Below are positions 33,376 to 43,691 of a stretch of DNA of 64,000 nt, in pieces. The position numbers and the translations under genes were made by a program. Positions within the stretch are counted from its first letter, which is position 1, and each line of letters opens with the position of its first letter. Under the pieces are notes generated by a model, which was not told the origin of the DNA, made no database searches, and saw only the letters and a program-made list of their open reading frames with translations. This stretch comes from Deinandra increscens subsp. villosa (lineage: Eukaryota; Streptophyta; Magnoliopsida; Asterales; Asteraceae): assembly GCA_039602395.1 (NCBI GenBank), contig JBCNJP010000025.1, positions 50,425,980-50,489,979 on the forward strand, in the 5' to 3' direction.

Positions 33376-33396
33376 TTGCTACTGAAGACGAGGGGT

Positions 33397-33665
33397 CGCT
33401 GCTTCCCCATAGTGGTGGCTTAGGGAACCGTGTACGGACGGAGCGGCAGTCGGACATCGCAAAAGCTATCTTACGAAAAAGGTAGGATGACGATTGCAGT
33501 GGCGGGCGAACCTTTCGAAGGAGATGAAGAATGAGGAGACGCTGCTTCCCCATAGTGGTGGCTTAGGGAACCGTGTACGGACGGAGCTGCATTGGGCCGT
33601 TGTAATAACTATCCTTCGAGATGGGACGGAGTGTGCAGTGGCGGGCGGACTCTTCATGGAGAACC
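33397..33665. repeat. 143-bp tandem duplication inside the inserted LTR
   Basis: CGCTGCTTCCCCATAGTGGT starts at 33397 and 33540. The copies share GGCTTAGGGAACCGTGTACG and GCAGTGGCGGGCG. They have diverged in the second half. Confidence 0.88.
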
Positions 33666-34152
33666 AAATTAGTTGGTTGAATATAGTGACCTAGAAGTTT
33701 AGCCTAGGGTCATGGTTAAGATGATAAGATATATTATCATAGTACATACGTGTTAGAATTTATATGTGATTTATAAATGTGTGTTGTGAAAACCAGGTAA
33801 ACACTTTAACGGTTTTGAACTAAACGGTAGAACTCACCAGCGTAAGCTGACTTTTTAAAAGTATGTATGCTAGGTTCTGCAGAGACGTTTAGAAGTAAAG
33901 GCACGGATCTTGTGAGGACGGGATAATCGGGAAAGCTATCAAGGAAGGATTTCTGGCAAGCTGGCTTAGTTATAGATTTCGTATTCATAATTAGTTATAA
34001 TTATGTACAATATCTCTCTTACTGTAGTACTTGGCTTATATAAATAAAAGTTTTAAATTTCCGCTGCTTAATATCTCTGTTGATACCTTGTGTTCATGAG
34101 TAAATCCGATTCGTGACCCCTCCTAGTGCCAAGTCTGGGAGTGGGCGTCACA

Positions 34153-34579
34153 CTTTCTGACCCTAGATGACCTCCTGGGAATAGAGGGTTCAGCATTGTC
34201 AAGGGGTTGGTCGTTTGGAATGATGTCGTTTTCTTGTGAGGGAGGTTGAGGTTGTGTGGGTGCAGTGTCGGGTTCGGAAGCGTGTACAAGAGGAGTAATC
34301 GGAATGATAAGTGAAGAGTCTCTCCCCCCCCCCCCCCGCGTCTTGTACTTCACGCAGATCATTGAAAGGATCTTCACTGCTCCCACTAATGTTATGATCT
34401 TCAAGGAACACGGCATGCTTTGTTTCTACGATACGAGTGACGTGGGATGGACAATAAAACCGATGACCCTTTGAGTGTTCGGGATAACCGATGAAGTTGC
34501 AGGTTACGGTTTTCATATCAAGTTTCTTTAAGAAGGGATTATAGAGTTTGGCCTCGGCAAGACAACCCCATACTTTCAT
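34153..34579 (-). pseudogene. Copia II integrase C-terminus and linker, frameshifted
   Basis: The minus strand shows KVWGCLAEAKLYNP and FIGYPEHSKGHRFY, then FLEDHNISG, typical of the copia integrase C-terminal region. A run of 14 C (34324-34337) shifts the frame. After it, PRRSSRVRK appears in a neighbouring frame, the linker that precedes reverse transcriptase. The LTR insertion at 34152 follows directly. Confidence 0.88.
34324..34337. repeat. Poly-C run causing a frameshift
   Basis: Fourteen C residues in the copia II Pol frame. It may be real slippage or a sequencing error. Confidence 0.85.
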
Positions 34580-34606
34580 ATATTTTAGACTCGGTTTCCT
34601 TCCTGT

Positions 34607-35712
34607 CTAGAGTTCAAAAGGAGTTTTAGGGACAGATTTTGAAGGAACTCTATTGAGTATATGAACGGCTGCTTTCAAGGCTTCGGTCCAGAGGAATAGA
34701 GGTAAGCCTGAGTTGGCTAACATACTGCGTACCATGTTCATTAGGGTTCTGTTTCTCCTTTCAGCAACACCATTTTGTTGAGGAGTACCAGGCATGGTGT
34801 ATTGGTTTATGATCCCCTGGCTTTTGCAAAACTCATGGAATGGACCAGGAGCCTGACCCAAATCAGTATGTCTACCATAATACTCACCTCCTCTGTCTGA
34901 CCTGACAACTTTTATTTGAAGACCACATTGTTTTTCAACTTCAGTTTTATAGTCTTTAAAAGTTGTTAGCGATTCAGATTTTTCTTTAATGAGATATAAG
35001 TACATGTAACGAGAATAATCATCTATAAACGTGATAAAAGAGTTATGTCCTGTAATTCCAGTAGTAGTGTAGGGGCCACTAATGTCAGTATGAATAATTT
35101 CTAACAATTTAGAACTTCTGGTGGCACCCTTCTTATTACTGGATGTCATTTTGCCTTTGAGGCATTTGACACATGTTCCAAAATCATTGAAGTCAAGAGG
35201 TGGTAAGACTTCATCTCTCACGAGTCTCAATAAACGGTCATGTGAGATATGTCCTAAACGTTGATGCCATAACATTGATGAAGTTTCTAAGTCTCTTTTG
35301 CGCTTTCTCTTTGTTGATGATTCATTTATATTATATGACAACAAAAAATTAGAGAAATCATCATCTAGTTCTAATCTATAAAGACCACCATCCAGATAAC
35401 CAAAACCAAACACTTTGGAATTAAAATAGATAGTAAGTTTGCCATGACCATGAGAAACATCAAAACCATCCATGTCTAACTTTGGACCAGATACAAAATT
35501 CCGAGTAATCTCAGGAATATATAAGGTATCATAAAGTTTAATACATAGACCAGTTTTCATTATTAGATGTAAAGTTCCCACGGCTTTCACAGCTAAGTCT
35601 TTTCTATTTCCAAGCTTAAGGGTTCTTTGGTTTCTTTCCAGCGTCTAGATTGAATGGAATCCCTGAGTAGAGTTGGTTACATGAACCATAGAACCAGAGT
35701 CAAACCACCATG
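34607..35712 (-). pseudogene. Copia II protease and integrase
   Basis: The protease motif WFDSGSMVHVTNS lies at about 35670-35712. The 327-codon frame at 34607-35590 holds LWHQRLGHISHDRLL with CVKCLKGK (zinc-binding part). Integrase segments IHTDISGPY, FIDDYSRYMYLY, VRSDRGGEYYG and GTPQQNGVAERRNRTL follow. The D-D-E catalytic residues are recognisable. A stop near 35647 separates it from gag, and one at 34604 truncates the C-terminus. Confidence 0.92.
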
Positions 35713-36570
35713 AATTAGTTGGAACATTTAAATTAGAGGACTCAGTTATCATGTTAAGATGATTACCTTTCTTAGTCAGCCACTCCTTGAAAGCTTTGCA
35801 ATCCTTTTGTCTGTGCGCATTCTTGCGACAGAATTTGCAGTAAGGCTTATCTTTGGAGTTGTTAGAGCTGGAAGTTGTACCCACATCCTTCTTCTGAACC
35901 TTAGGCCGTTCCCTTTGAGTGAATTTTCCCTTCCGCTTGTTGGAGTTGGCAGTCATCAGATAAGCAACTTCTGGTTTGTCAAGCTTCTGACATTCTTCCT
36001 CTTGCACGCACATTTCAATCAACTCGCTCATCTTCCATTTATCTTTCTGAGCATTATAGTTGACCTTGAAAGTTTCAAAGGACGCAGGAAGAGAGGTCAT
36101 GATGAAGTGAACCAGGAAAGTCTCACCAATCGGCATGTCTAATGCCTTGAGTTTGTTAGCAAGATCATTCATCATCATTAGGTGTTGACGAATACTGCCC
36201 TTTCCATCGTATCTAGAAGTTATCAGCTTGAGAATAAGGCTGCTAGCATGCACCTTTGAGGTTCCTTTGTAGTATTCCTACACAGAAGCAAAGTACTGCT
36301 TGGCGTTATCAGATTCTGGTATGGCTCCCCTGATGGCAAGATCAATAGATTTCTTCATGATCAGAAGGCACATCTTGTTGCACCTCTCCCATTTCTCATG
36401 AGCAGTTTTCTCTTCCTTTGTGCTCTGTTCAGTAGGGGCTGGAGGGGCATTGGTTAGGAGTGCATGATCGAAACCTAAAATGCCAAGAGACAGGTTCATC
36501 GAATCCTTCCAAGAAGCGAAGTTGGTTCCAGTTAGCGTTTCAACTCCGAAAGTCGAGGCTTAGAGTGGAC
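35713..36570 (-). pseudogene. Copia II gag
   Basis: Gag segments FASWKDSMNLSLGIL (near 36500-36530), LANKLKALDM, VHFIMTSLPASFETFKVNYN and a knuckle CKFC..NAHRQKDC (about 35800-35850) lie in order. The knuckle has N where G is usual. A stop near 36277-36279 interrupts the frame. The start is probably just right of 36540, close to the Helitron insertion. Confidence 0.85.
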
Positions 36571-36584
36571 AAGAATGAGACAAA

Positions 36585-37584
36585 TCTTCCTACTCTAATA
36601 AACAATTACAATTGTTGACACTTGTCAACACTAGAATCATTCTCACACAATTTTTCCCTCCAAATCTAATCCCTAATGAATTCTTTTTTTAGGAAATTAT
36701 ATCCCTTATAATCATGATATATTTTTATTTAATTATATTTATGGAATTATGACAATCATATATCAATTTACATCTAATTTTTATTTAAAATTATTTTTTA
36801 AACTATTATTATTTTCATTTAATAAATATTTAAAAAACTTATAAAATACCAATAGACATTTATTTACCGTGTTTTTCAAATATAATTGAGCAAATCGTAT
36901 TTAATATTATAACTAATGAATAACTAATATTGTTTTACAAATCTAATCAACATTGTGGATGAAACTATTTATAGAGAAATCCGTAAACAATAAAATTTAT
37001 GTTCATAATATCCAATATTAAATAGTTTTTCTATCATATTAAATGATCCATGTTCATTAAAATTGGAAATTTTAAACATCATGACTAATACAATTGTACG
37101 TTATCTAATATATACCAAGATAATTTTTTTTATTGATTTAACATTATAATATTCTAATTATAATTTAGACTTTATACTCAACAATTAAAAAATGTTTATT
37201 ATAATTTTGATGAAATTTTATACTCACCTAACTTTCTATCGAGACTTAATTTCTCAAGTTTGTCAAATCATAAGTTAGTGTTAGTCGCTATTCAAGGTTG
37301 GATTGTTTTTCTAACAACCATTTTTAAAGATGATCATGTTTATGTTGTATTTTTTCCAAATATACAAGTAGAGACATGCTCTAAATATTTTTTTATGAAA
37401 AAGATAAAGTCACCAATACCATATTATGAATTATAACTTTATTAAATGTAATGTAATACGTTATTCGGGTAATAAAATGAGTATGCATGAATTATCATTT
37501 ATATATATTTTCTAATGATTTAACCCGTATAATACTTTACAAAAAAAATGATTTAACCCGTATAACATACGGGTTCTATCCTAG
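36585..37584 (+). mobile_element. Non-autonomous Helitron (1000 bp)
   Basis: The 5' end is TCTTCCTACTCTAATAAA after an A, and the 3' end is CTAG followed by T, the Helitron A|T insertion rule. Five bases before CTAG ends a perfect hairpin, AACCCGTAT-AAC-ATACGGGTT (37555-37575). A partial second copy of the hairpin arm lies at 37515-37533. The interior is very AT-rich with no Rep/helicase. Removing it joins copia II leader sequence cleanly (ACAAA then TAAGATAC). Confidence 0.85.
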
Positions 37585-37632
37585 TAAGATACTAAGTGAA
37601 GAAGATTAAGGAAACTAGCGGATAATAATATA

Positions 37633-37662
37633 AAACAATAATAATAATAATAATAATAATAA
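37633..37662. repeat. (AAT)n microsatellite
   Basis: About ten AAT units lie in the copia II leader. Confidence 0.9.
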
Positions 37663-37839
37663 GCAGGCATAAATAAAGACCATAATTATGAAGCAAGTAA
37701 GTTGTGATAAACTCTATTATTATCACAAAAAACTAATAGATTAAGGTTCTACCTAAATGAGTCAGCTTTCGCTTTGGTTACTTGCCTATCATCTAAGCAT
37801 TATGAACAAAATAAGGGTTATGTGCATAAAGTGATGTAT

Positions 37840-38120
37840 CACATCAGCTTTGGCCAGAAATGACACATCTAAGCCTTATGTACAAATTAGTTTCGCTGAA
37901 CACAACTGCAACTCATCAGCTTTGGCCAGAAAAGTAACAATTGTATGTGTAAGGCGAATGCTTGATTTTAGTTGATAATCATTATGAAAAAAACGAATCA
38001 GCTTTGGCCAGAATCGAGGTTTTAAGTATGTTATCAAGTTAAGCAAAAGGATTAGTGTAATTCATATGAGTTAACTTGTTAGACATTTAGTGAGGTAGCG
38101 AATCAGCTTTGGCCAGAATT
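37840..38120. repeat. Copia II leader motif 1: CAGCTTTGGCCAGAA
   Basis: The motif ATCAGCTTTGGCCAGAA occurs four times (about 37844, 37917, 37997, 38101) at 70-105 bp spacing, with a weaker trace near 37764. Spacer sequences are unrelated to each other. The array lies between the primer site and gag. Confidence 0.85.
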
Positions 38121-38344
38121 ACTACTAATTCTAAGATGTCAAGTTGATGAACTAATCTAATTTAGTTTTGTAAAGTCATAAAACTAACTTAGCAGTAAGC
38201 CCGGTTCGCGCGGATAAGGTTAAATAAGGTTTACGTTTAATCACATAAGGTTCACGTTTGTATACGCTCGAGAATTAGTGTACGGTTGATGTTAGCGTAC
38301 ATTCGGGCGTTAGTGTACGTTTCAGATAAGTGTGTACGCTTCAA

Positions 38345-38640
38345 GATCGTATGTACATTTTAAGGATCGTTAACGATCTGCTGCTAATGATCTTAACGAT
38401 TTGGACTGCTTAAATGATCTGCCCTCATTGTTCTTAACGATCAGCATGTAACGATCTGGCTCATTTAGCCTTAACGATCTGGCCACTAACGATCAGGCTC
38501 AAATTTGGCTTTAACGATCTGACCATATAACGATCAGGCTAACATAAGTCTTAACGACTTGCCCATGTAACGATCAGGCTCATTATGCCTTAACGATCTG
38601 GGCATCGTTTTGGCCTTAACGATCTGAGCTGGGTCTGAGG
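38345..38640. repeat. Copia II leader motif 2: TTAACGATCTGG / AACGATCAGGCT
   Basis: AACGATC followed by TGG or AGGCT recurs about fifteen times in 290 bp, alternating loosely between the two versions. Upstream (38260-38340) GTGTACG and GTTTACG variants form a further small series. It is not a fixed-period tandem repeat. The LTR start GAACGGATCTTAA resembles the motif. Confidence 0.85.
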
Positions 38641-38901
38641 CGCATACGCTTTAACTTGAGGCACAAGGAACGTGAATATTTTCACGTAAACAGTGTTTTT
38701 AGGCACGAAATCAATTAGGGTTTCAAGATCTATTCGAGAAGTTTATAAAAAAAACTTGATTTTAGTGAAAAAAAACTTAACCTTTTTGCGTTTTTATGGT
38801 TATAAACGCACTTAGGGTTTGTGAGGTGAAGAAACCGGTTTGATTTCGTGATATTTAACGTAAAGCTTGCAACTTTATGGATCCATTTAAGCAACACAGA
38901 T

Positions 38902-38913
38902 GCTCTGATGCCA
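38902..38913 (-). promoter_or_regulatory. Copia II primer binding site (one mismatch)
   Basis: The element strand reads TGGCATCAGAGC, one base from the usual TGGTATCAGAGC of initiator Met tRNA priming. It is two bases from the LTR edge at 38916. Confidence 0.8.
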
Positions 38914-38915
38914 GA

Positions 38916-39364
38916 TGTTGAACGGATCTTAAAGTTGCAATGAGAAAAAATAGACGGATGATGATTAAACACTTACCCGTCGAGATTTGATTGAGATTCG
39001 AAGGTTTCAAGTCATCCATCTTGTAGATCTTGGTTCTCGTTTAGGGTGTATGTGAGGATGGAGTCGATATTAGGGAGAAGAAGAGAGAGAGCCGAAATCT
39101 TTCTTAAGTGTGTGTTTTGTGGTGATTGGAATAATCATCTTCTTGTGGCTCTCCATTTAGTCTCCTTATTTATATGTACACCCAAGGGGAAACCCTAATT
39201 CTCATTAAGGGCAATTATGTCCATCAAATAAATGCCATATGATAGGGGTATTAAGGTAATTGATCAATTAAGATAAATGATTTAAGACCACATTAGACAT
39301 ATTTATATTAGATATATATGTGACATAAACACATATATACATTAAGTAAATATGTTTGTCAACA
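38916..39364 (-). repeat. Copia II 5' LTR (449 bp)
   Basis: It starts TGTTGAACGGATC beside the primer site and ends GTCAACA before TGAGG. It differs from the left LTR by only a few substitutions over their shared about 420 bp. Confidence 0.92.
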
Positions 39365-39369
39365 TGAGG

Positions 39370-39530
39370 TTCATACGACTGAGCTTCATTCGTATGTGGT
39401 TCATACGACTGAGCTTCATTTGTACGAGGTTCATAAGAATGACACTCCATTCGTGTGAACTTCATGTGTTGTTCCTCGTTTACGCTTTGGTAAGTTATTC
39501 GTAAAGCAATGGACACACTTTTTTGGACTA
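39370..39530 (-). repeat. LTR of the outer element, right part after copia II
   Basis: It continues 29846 with TTCATACGACTGAGCTTC repeats and AACTTCATGTGTTGTT, matching 42905-43030. CATACGA/TCGTATG motifs are dense here. Confidence 0.75.
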
Positions 39531-39538
39531 ACAGATTA

Positions 39539-41195
39539 TGTTGGATATTGAATGTCCAGACCCGACAAATCACAGAACTAGCCTGGTCATGACCTGTAAG
39601 AGTTGCACTGAGGGCAACGAGGATGAATTCGCTTAAACGGTTTAACCGATATTCTATGAAAGCGTGCGTAACTGATGTAAATATTATTTATATGAATATA
39701 AATATTTCTTAGTCAATAAATGTTATTATTAATTTATTAATAATAACTAGCAGAAAATATTATTATTACAATGTTAATAATAATTATCGGTGGAAATAAT
39801 AATAATACCGTTATTATTATTGTTATTATATAAAGTTAATTAAATAAACTAATTTTATTTGATTAGTTTTATAAAATGGTGGATGAATTATATAGTTTAA
39901 ATATATCAATCTATTTAAAAAAATGATAATTATCCTAGACTGCTTGGTGGATAAACATCATTTAAATAAAAGTTATTTTATTTAAAGATTATCCTAAACT
40001 CTTGTGGATAAATGAGAGGTTTAAACCAGTTGTAGTTTATCTACAACTGGTTAATGGTTTAAAGGAATAACAGTTGAGAGATATGAGATTGGACCTTTAG
40101 TGAACTCTCTCAACTCTCTCTCTCCCTTTCTGCGACCCAAGATCGTCGGCCACCCCTCGTCGTTGCTAACCAGTCGCCTATGGCCGCTCCTCTGCCGTCG
40201 CAACCATCTCCGGAGACCAACCTAGCTCGCCACCAACACCCGAGTTTGGTTTATGCCTCCCAACCGCGAACCCCGGTTGCACACCAGGTTCCCGGCCGCA
40301 ATCCACCCTTCACGATCGCACACCGCCTCCCGGGCGCAAACCCGATGGTATATGTGTCGTTTTCTGATATGATCTCTTGATCAACCTATGTCCGTTTTTC
40401 TCTGGTAAGTTTTCAACACTAGCAACTTCTCGTTGAACCTCGACGTCTCGAATAGTTGTTAGACTTAACACCAAGTTATATATGATCTCTGTTTTAGTTC
40501 GAATATATTATTGTTATAATGATTATATATAATCGTTATACTCACTATCACAATTATATCTAATTCATTGTTTATGCATTTAAACATAAACTAGTGTTTG
40601 TGTGAATTTGGTGAGTTTGATCTTGCCGTATATTTTGTCAATGGTCTTTCGCGATGTTAAATTAATAATATGTTATATTATTAATGCTTCCGCTAGTCTG
40701 ATTAGATTAACATGGATTCAATCATAAGATAAATTTGATTAATGGTAAATTCATTTGTATCCTTAGACCTGAGATGCATGTGCTACCTCCTGTTTAATAA
40801 GGTATGTTCTTTGATTGTAGTCAACCGATGTCACGTAACTGTCAATCATAAAGGCTATTTTTAGGAATAGATAAGAAGTTCAATGGGAACTGCATGTAGT
40901 CGATATGGGATTCTATACTCTTTCATTGATAGTCCAACAGCTAGACATCGTGGGCCCTTTTGTTGATCCAAGTGTTAAGTGTAAGTCCTTACCTAAAACT
41001 ATACCTTATTTTGTCAATGGTCTTTCACGATGTTAAATTTAATAATATGTTTTATTATTAATGCTTCCAATACTCTCATTAGATTAACTGGTTTATCTAC
41101 TAAAACTATATACGGTAAAATATAGTTAACAAACGAGTTTTAATAAAATTAAAATTACTAAGCGATAACCCGAATACCAATGGAAAAACCCAACA
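39539..41195 (-). repeat. LTR-like unit, TGTTGG...CCAACA (1657 bp)
   Basis: The unit has inverted TGTTGG/CCAACA ends and is followed at 41198-41204 by TCCCCCC, a purine tract (GGGGGGA) on the minus strand directly before the LTR. This fits a minus-strand copia 3' LTR with its polypurine tract. No second copy of this LTR is visible in the window. A leader-like GC-rich segment lies near 40120-40340; its short open frame is not convincing. Confidence 0.6.
40628..41095. repeat. Internal duplication in the LTR-like unit
   Basis: About 90 bp containing TATTTTGTCAATGGTCTTTC and ATTATTAATGCTTCC occur at about 40628-40712 and 41008-41095. Confidence 0.85.
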
Positions 41196-41197
41196 AA

Positions 41198-41204
41198 TCC
41201 CCCC
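41198..41204 (-). promoter_or_regulatory. Polypurine tract candidate
   Basis: TCCCCCC on the plus strand gives a purine tract adjacent to an LTR edge on the minus strand, where plus-strand DNA synthesis would be primed. Similar tracts stand at 50944-50950 and 52867-52876. Confidence 0.55.
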
Positions 41205-42235
41205 ATGGATGTTGCTATCGAATGTTGATCTTCAGCAATCTTTAGTCAATTGCTTTGTCACCCTCTGGTTTCAACAAATTCTCCTTGCGACTGAACTTTC
41301 AGGTATGTAACACTTTGTCGTGAAAGCACCCCCTTCAGTGAAAGCACCTTTGTGTTGAGATAACACGATCTCTAACCGACAAATGATAATGGTTCCATAT
41401 CGTCATTATGCTCCCAGTCTAGGTTTTGTTAAGATTTTAAATGAACAGAAGCTGCATCAATAGAGCCAGGATCATGTTTTTTGATAAAGTAACACCTTGA
41501 AACCATTTTTGTGAACAGTAAAGCATCAATCTTCATGAAAACCAGCATGTTCAAAATTAAAAACTATAAAGATTCCCCCTCTGCAGTAACTTCATCCTAA
41601 TGTATCTCACAATCAAAGAATATCTCCTATGGTCTCCTCTGAGAATCTCACGACTCCAAAAAGTATTAGCCGTATGACAGAGAGTCCCAATCCGTAATTG
41701 ATAACCTCAGACATATCAGCTAGCATAAAAACCAAAATACAAAACCTTTTCACGCAGGCCTTGCTTTTTCGATCATAAAATCACTGTCAATACCCCGGAG
41801 ATTGCTTTTGAATATTCACTTGTTCTGACACATATTTCCCCTCAAAATGTGAAATTTTCCTTAGTTTCCATTCTTAGCAGATTCCCTCCCCAATGTATAA
41901 TCTTTAATGTTTTTAAAAAATACCTCCATAAAGCAAAATCTTCTATGTTTAAATAAATTCCCTCCGCAAAATGGAAACTTCAATTTGTGGAAATTAATTT
42001 CTTGTTAATCGGACCATAATAGTCACAATAAGAACCCGTGACCACCTCACAATCATATCTTGAATTCGGCTTATAACTCATGACAAGCTCAAGAATCTAG
42101 AATAAATATTTCTTCAATTCGTTAATTTTCCCAATTCTTCAATTCTTCAAACATAATTGCAATGTGTAAAGTTACTGAATAAAGGGGTTATTCAAATAAG
42201 TTTATCTAACTCTCTAAAAAGATTCAACTCGTACA
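41205..42235 (-). other. Retroelement interior, decayed, no open frames
   Basis: Text around 41570-41800 looks like heavily mutated Pol 3' sequence, but no motif can be called safely. The stretch has stops in every frame. Confidence 0.35.
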
Positions 42236-42445
42236 ATCCCTTAAGCATATGAAGTAAACCATACGTATAAGCTCTCATGCGAATGACCTTCATGAATCGT
42301 ATGAACATTCATTTGCTTGAAATAGTTGAGTCGTATGATCATTCGTATGAAAATCTTCATCCATATGAAATGGTTGAATCCTATGAGAGTCATATGATTG
42401 ATATTCATTCATATGAGATCTGAATCTCATACGATTGATCGTTGG
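42236..42445. repeat. CATACGA / TCGTATGA motif array in the outer element leader
   Basis: Variants of TCATACGA, TCGTATGA, CATATGA and TTCATTC recur about twelve times in 200 bp, upstream of a degenerate primer site. The same words fill part of the LTR at 42890-42990 and at 39370-39470. Confidence 0.75.
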
Positions 42446-42668
42446 CTCCATCATGCTCTAAAATTGTTCATATACTTTAATTCGCCGAATTCACACATGT
42501 AATCAACTTCATAAGGTGCGAAAAGGAAATCCTAATGCTCGTTAGGCTTCAAATTGAGTAAACTACATCTTTCTGCTCTTTAATTTCTTCAAAATCATAT
42601 TGCACCAAACTTTTAACGTCCATAACTTTAAAATAGATCCAAATTTGATTGAGTTAGTGTACCAACAA

Positions 42669-43040
42669 CTCTGATATCATTTTTAAAACGTTGTACGGAT
42701 CGCTACCAGGTCAAATACGTGTTACAGATGGAAGTTTTGTCAGAATAAAGTGAATTATTGACGAATGATTAAGGCAGTGTACATATATCGCTATAGCGCG
42801 GGAGAGGACGGACATGACCTCTCCTTTCAAACGAAACTCACATAAAAACTTATAGAAAGTACAAGAACAACCTATTTATACTATTTTTTCTCGTATAAAT
42901 GAGCTTCATTTGTGTGAGGTTCATATGACTAAGCTTCATTCATATGAGTTTCATACGAATGACATTCCATTCGTATGAACTTCATGTGTTGTTACACGTT
43001 TACACTTTGGCACAGCAACAAACACACTGTTTTGCGCTTA
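42669..43040 (-). repeat. Outer element 5' LTR and degenerate primer site
   Basis: CTCTGATATCA (42669-42679) is a one-mismatch version of the initiator-Met primer site complement. The LTR that follows (about 42682-43040) matches 29085-29846 plus 39370-39530 in order. Exact edges are not fixed. Confidence 0.65.
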
Positions 43041-43691
43041 CAAACCTCATGGAAAGTGATGCATTCATGTTTTTATATCTATGTAAACAACACGTTATTC
43101 GCTCATGAGCGGTTTAAAGGTATTGGTTTGGGACTTTAGGTTGGTAATAGTTTGCCACTTAGTACTTGCGAGAGCGACATGTTTGTGGACTTGGTTTTTG
43201 ACGTGCGGGTGTTGATATATAATAATATGACAATTATGAGTCAAATCAACACCACTGTTGTGCAAGTTTTAAATTTATAAAACACGATAACAAACTATCA
43301 CCAAGCACTACACGTTAGGGCAAGTGCACCCATCGTTAGTGTAATATAGTGATGGTAAGATACCGAGGTCGTCCAAGGACACACATGAGAGAGCTCTTGA
43401 TACTCAACCTTCATTAACATCTAACCAAAACCAAAACTTAATAATTTTAAGAAATAAAAATAAAGATAAAGATAGAGTAAGATTTAGTTAGTTTCAATCT
43501 AAGATAATGTCACTTGGTAGGACTCGCCCTTGGTGGGATTAGTCACATTTTATTCCATATACGTTTCCAAAAGATTGTTATACTATGATAAAAAGGACAC
43601 TCTCCCCAATCATACGTTCCTCCCACTGATCACCAGCAGGGATGACGCCTAGGAGGACCGCTCTGTTTAGTAACAAATATAATGTGTAATG
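43041..43691. other. Unassigned, possibly retroelement untranslated sequence
   Basis: No open frame. The phrases GGGCAAGTGCACCCATCG and CGAGGTCGTCCAAGGACAC are reminiscent of plant gypsy leader regions. That is an impression, not a match I can verify. Confidence 0.3.

Larger units (their letters stand above)
31667..34152 (+). repeat. Gypsy-type LTR inserted in copia II (start in gap)
   Basis: A TATA-like GTATAAATA at 31673-31680 is followed by a leader-like AAACCCTAG block. AATAAA occurs at 34043, and the segment ends GGGCGTCACA at 34152, where copia integrase or reverse-transcriptase linker text resumes. This organisation fits an LTR of at least 2.5 kb in plus orientation. No gag or pol is visible, so it is probably a solo LTR. 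The right flank is CTTTC. The left flank is hidden. Confidence 0.65.
29847..39364 (-). mobile_element. Copia II: Ty1/copia retrotransposon with exact target duplication
   Basis: The flanks are TGAGG at 29842-29846 and TGAGG at 39365-39369, both inside the LTR of an older element. LTRs lie at 29847-30274 and 38916-39364, with a primer site at 38902-38913. Gag, protease and integrase are at 34153-36570, reverse transcriptase is lost in the gap, and ribonuclease H is at 30561-31166, all on the minus strand. It is interrupted by a gypsy LTR (gap to 34152) and by a Helitron (36585-37584). LTR similarity is high, so it is younger than copia I. Confidence 0.92.

Noticed and set aside
40180..40380. 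66-codon Pro-rich protein
   Set aside because: Lies in an LTR-like unit's GC-rich leader-like block, has no domain and no downstream exon that could be traced.
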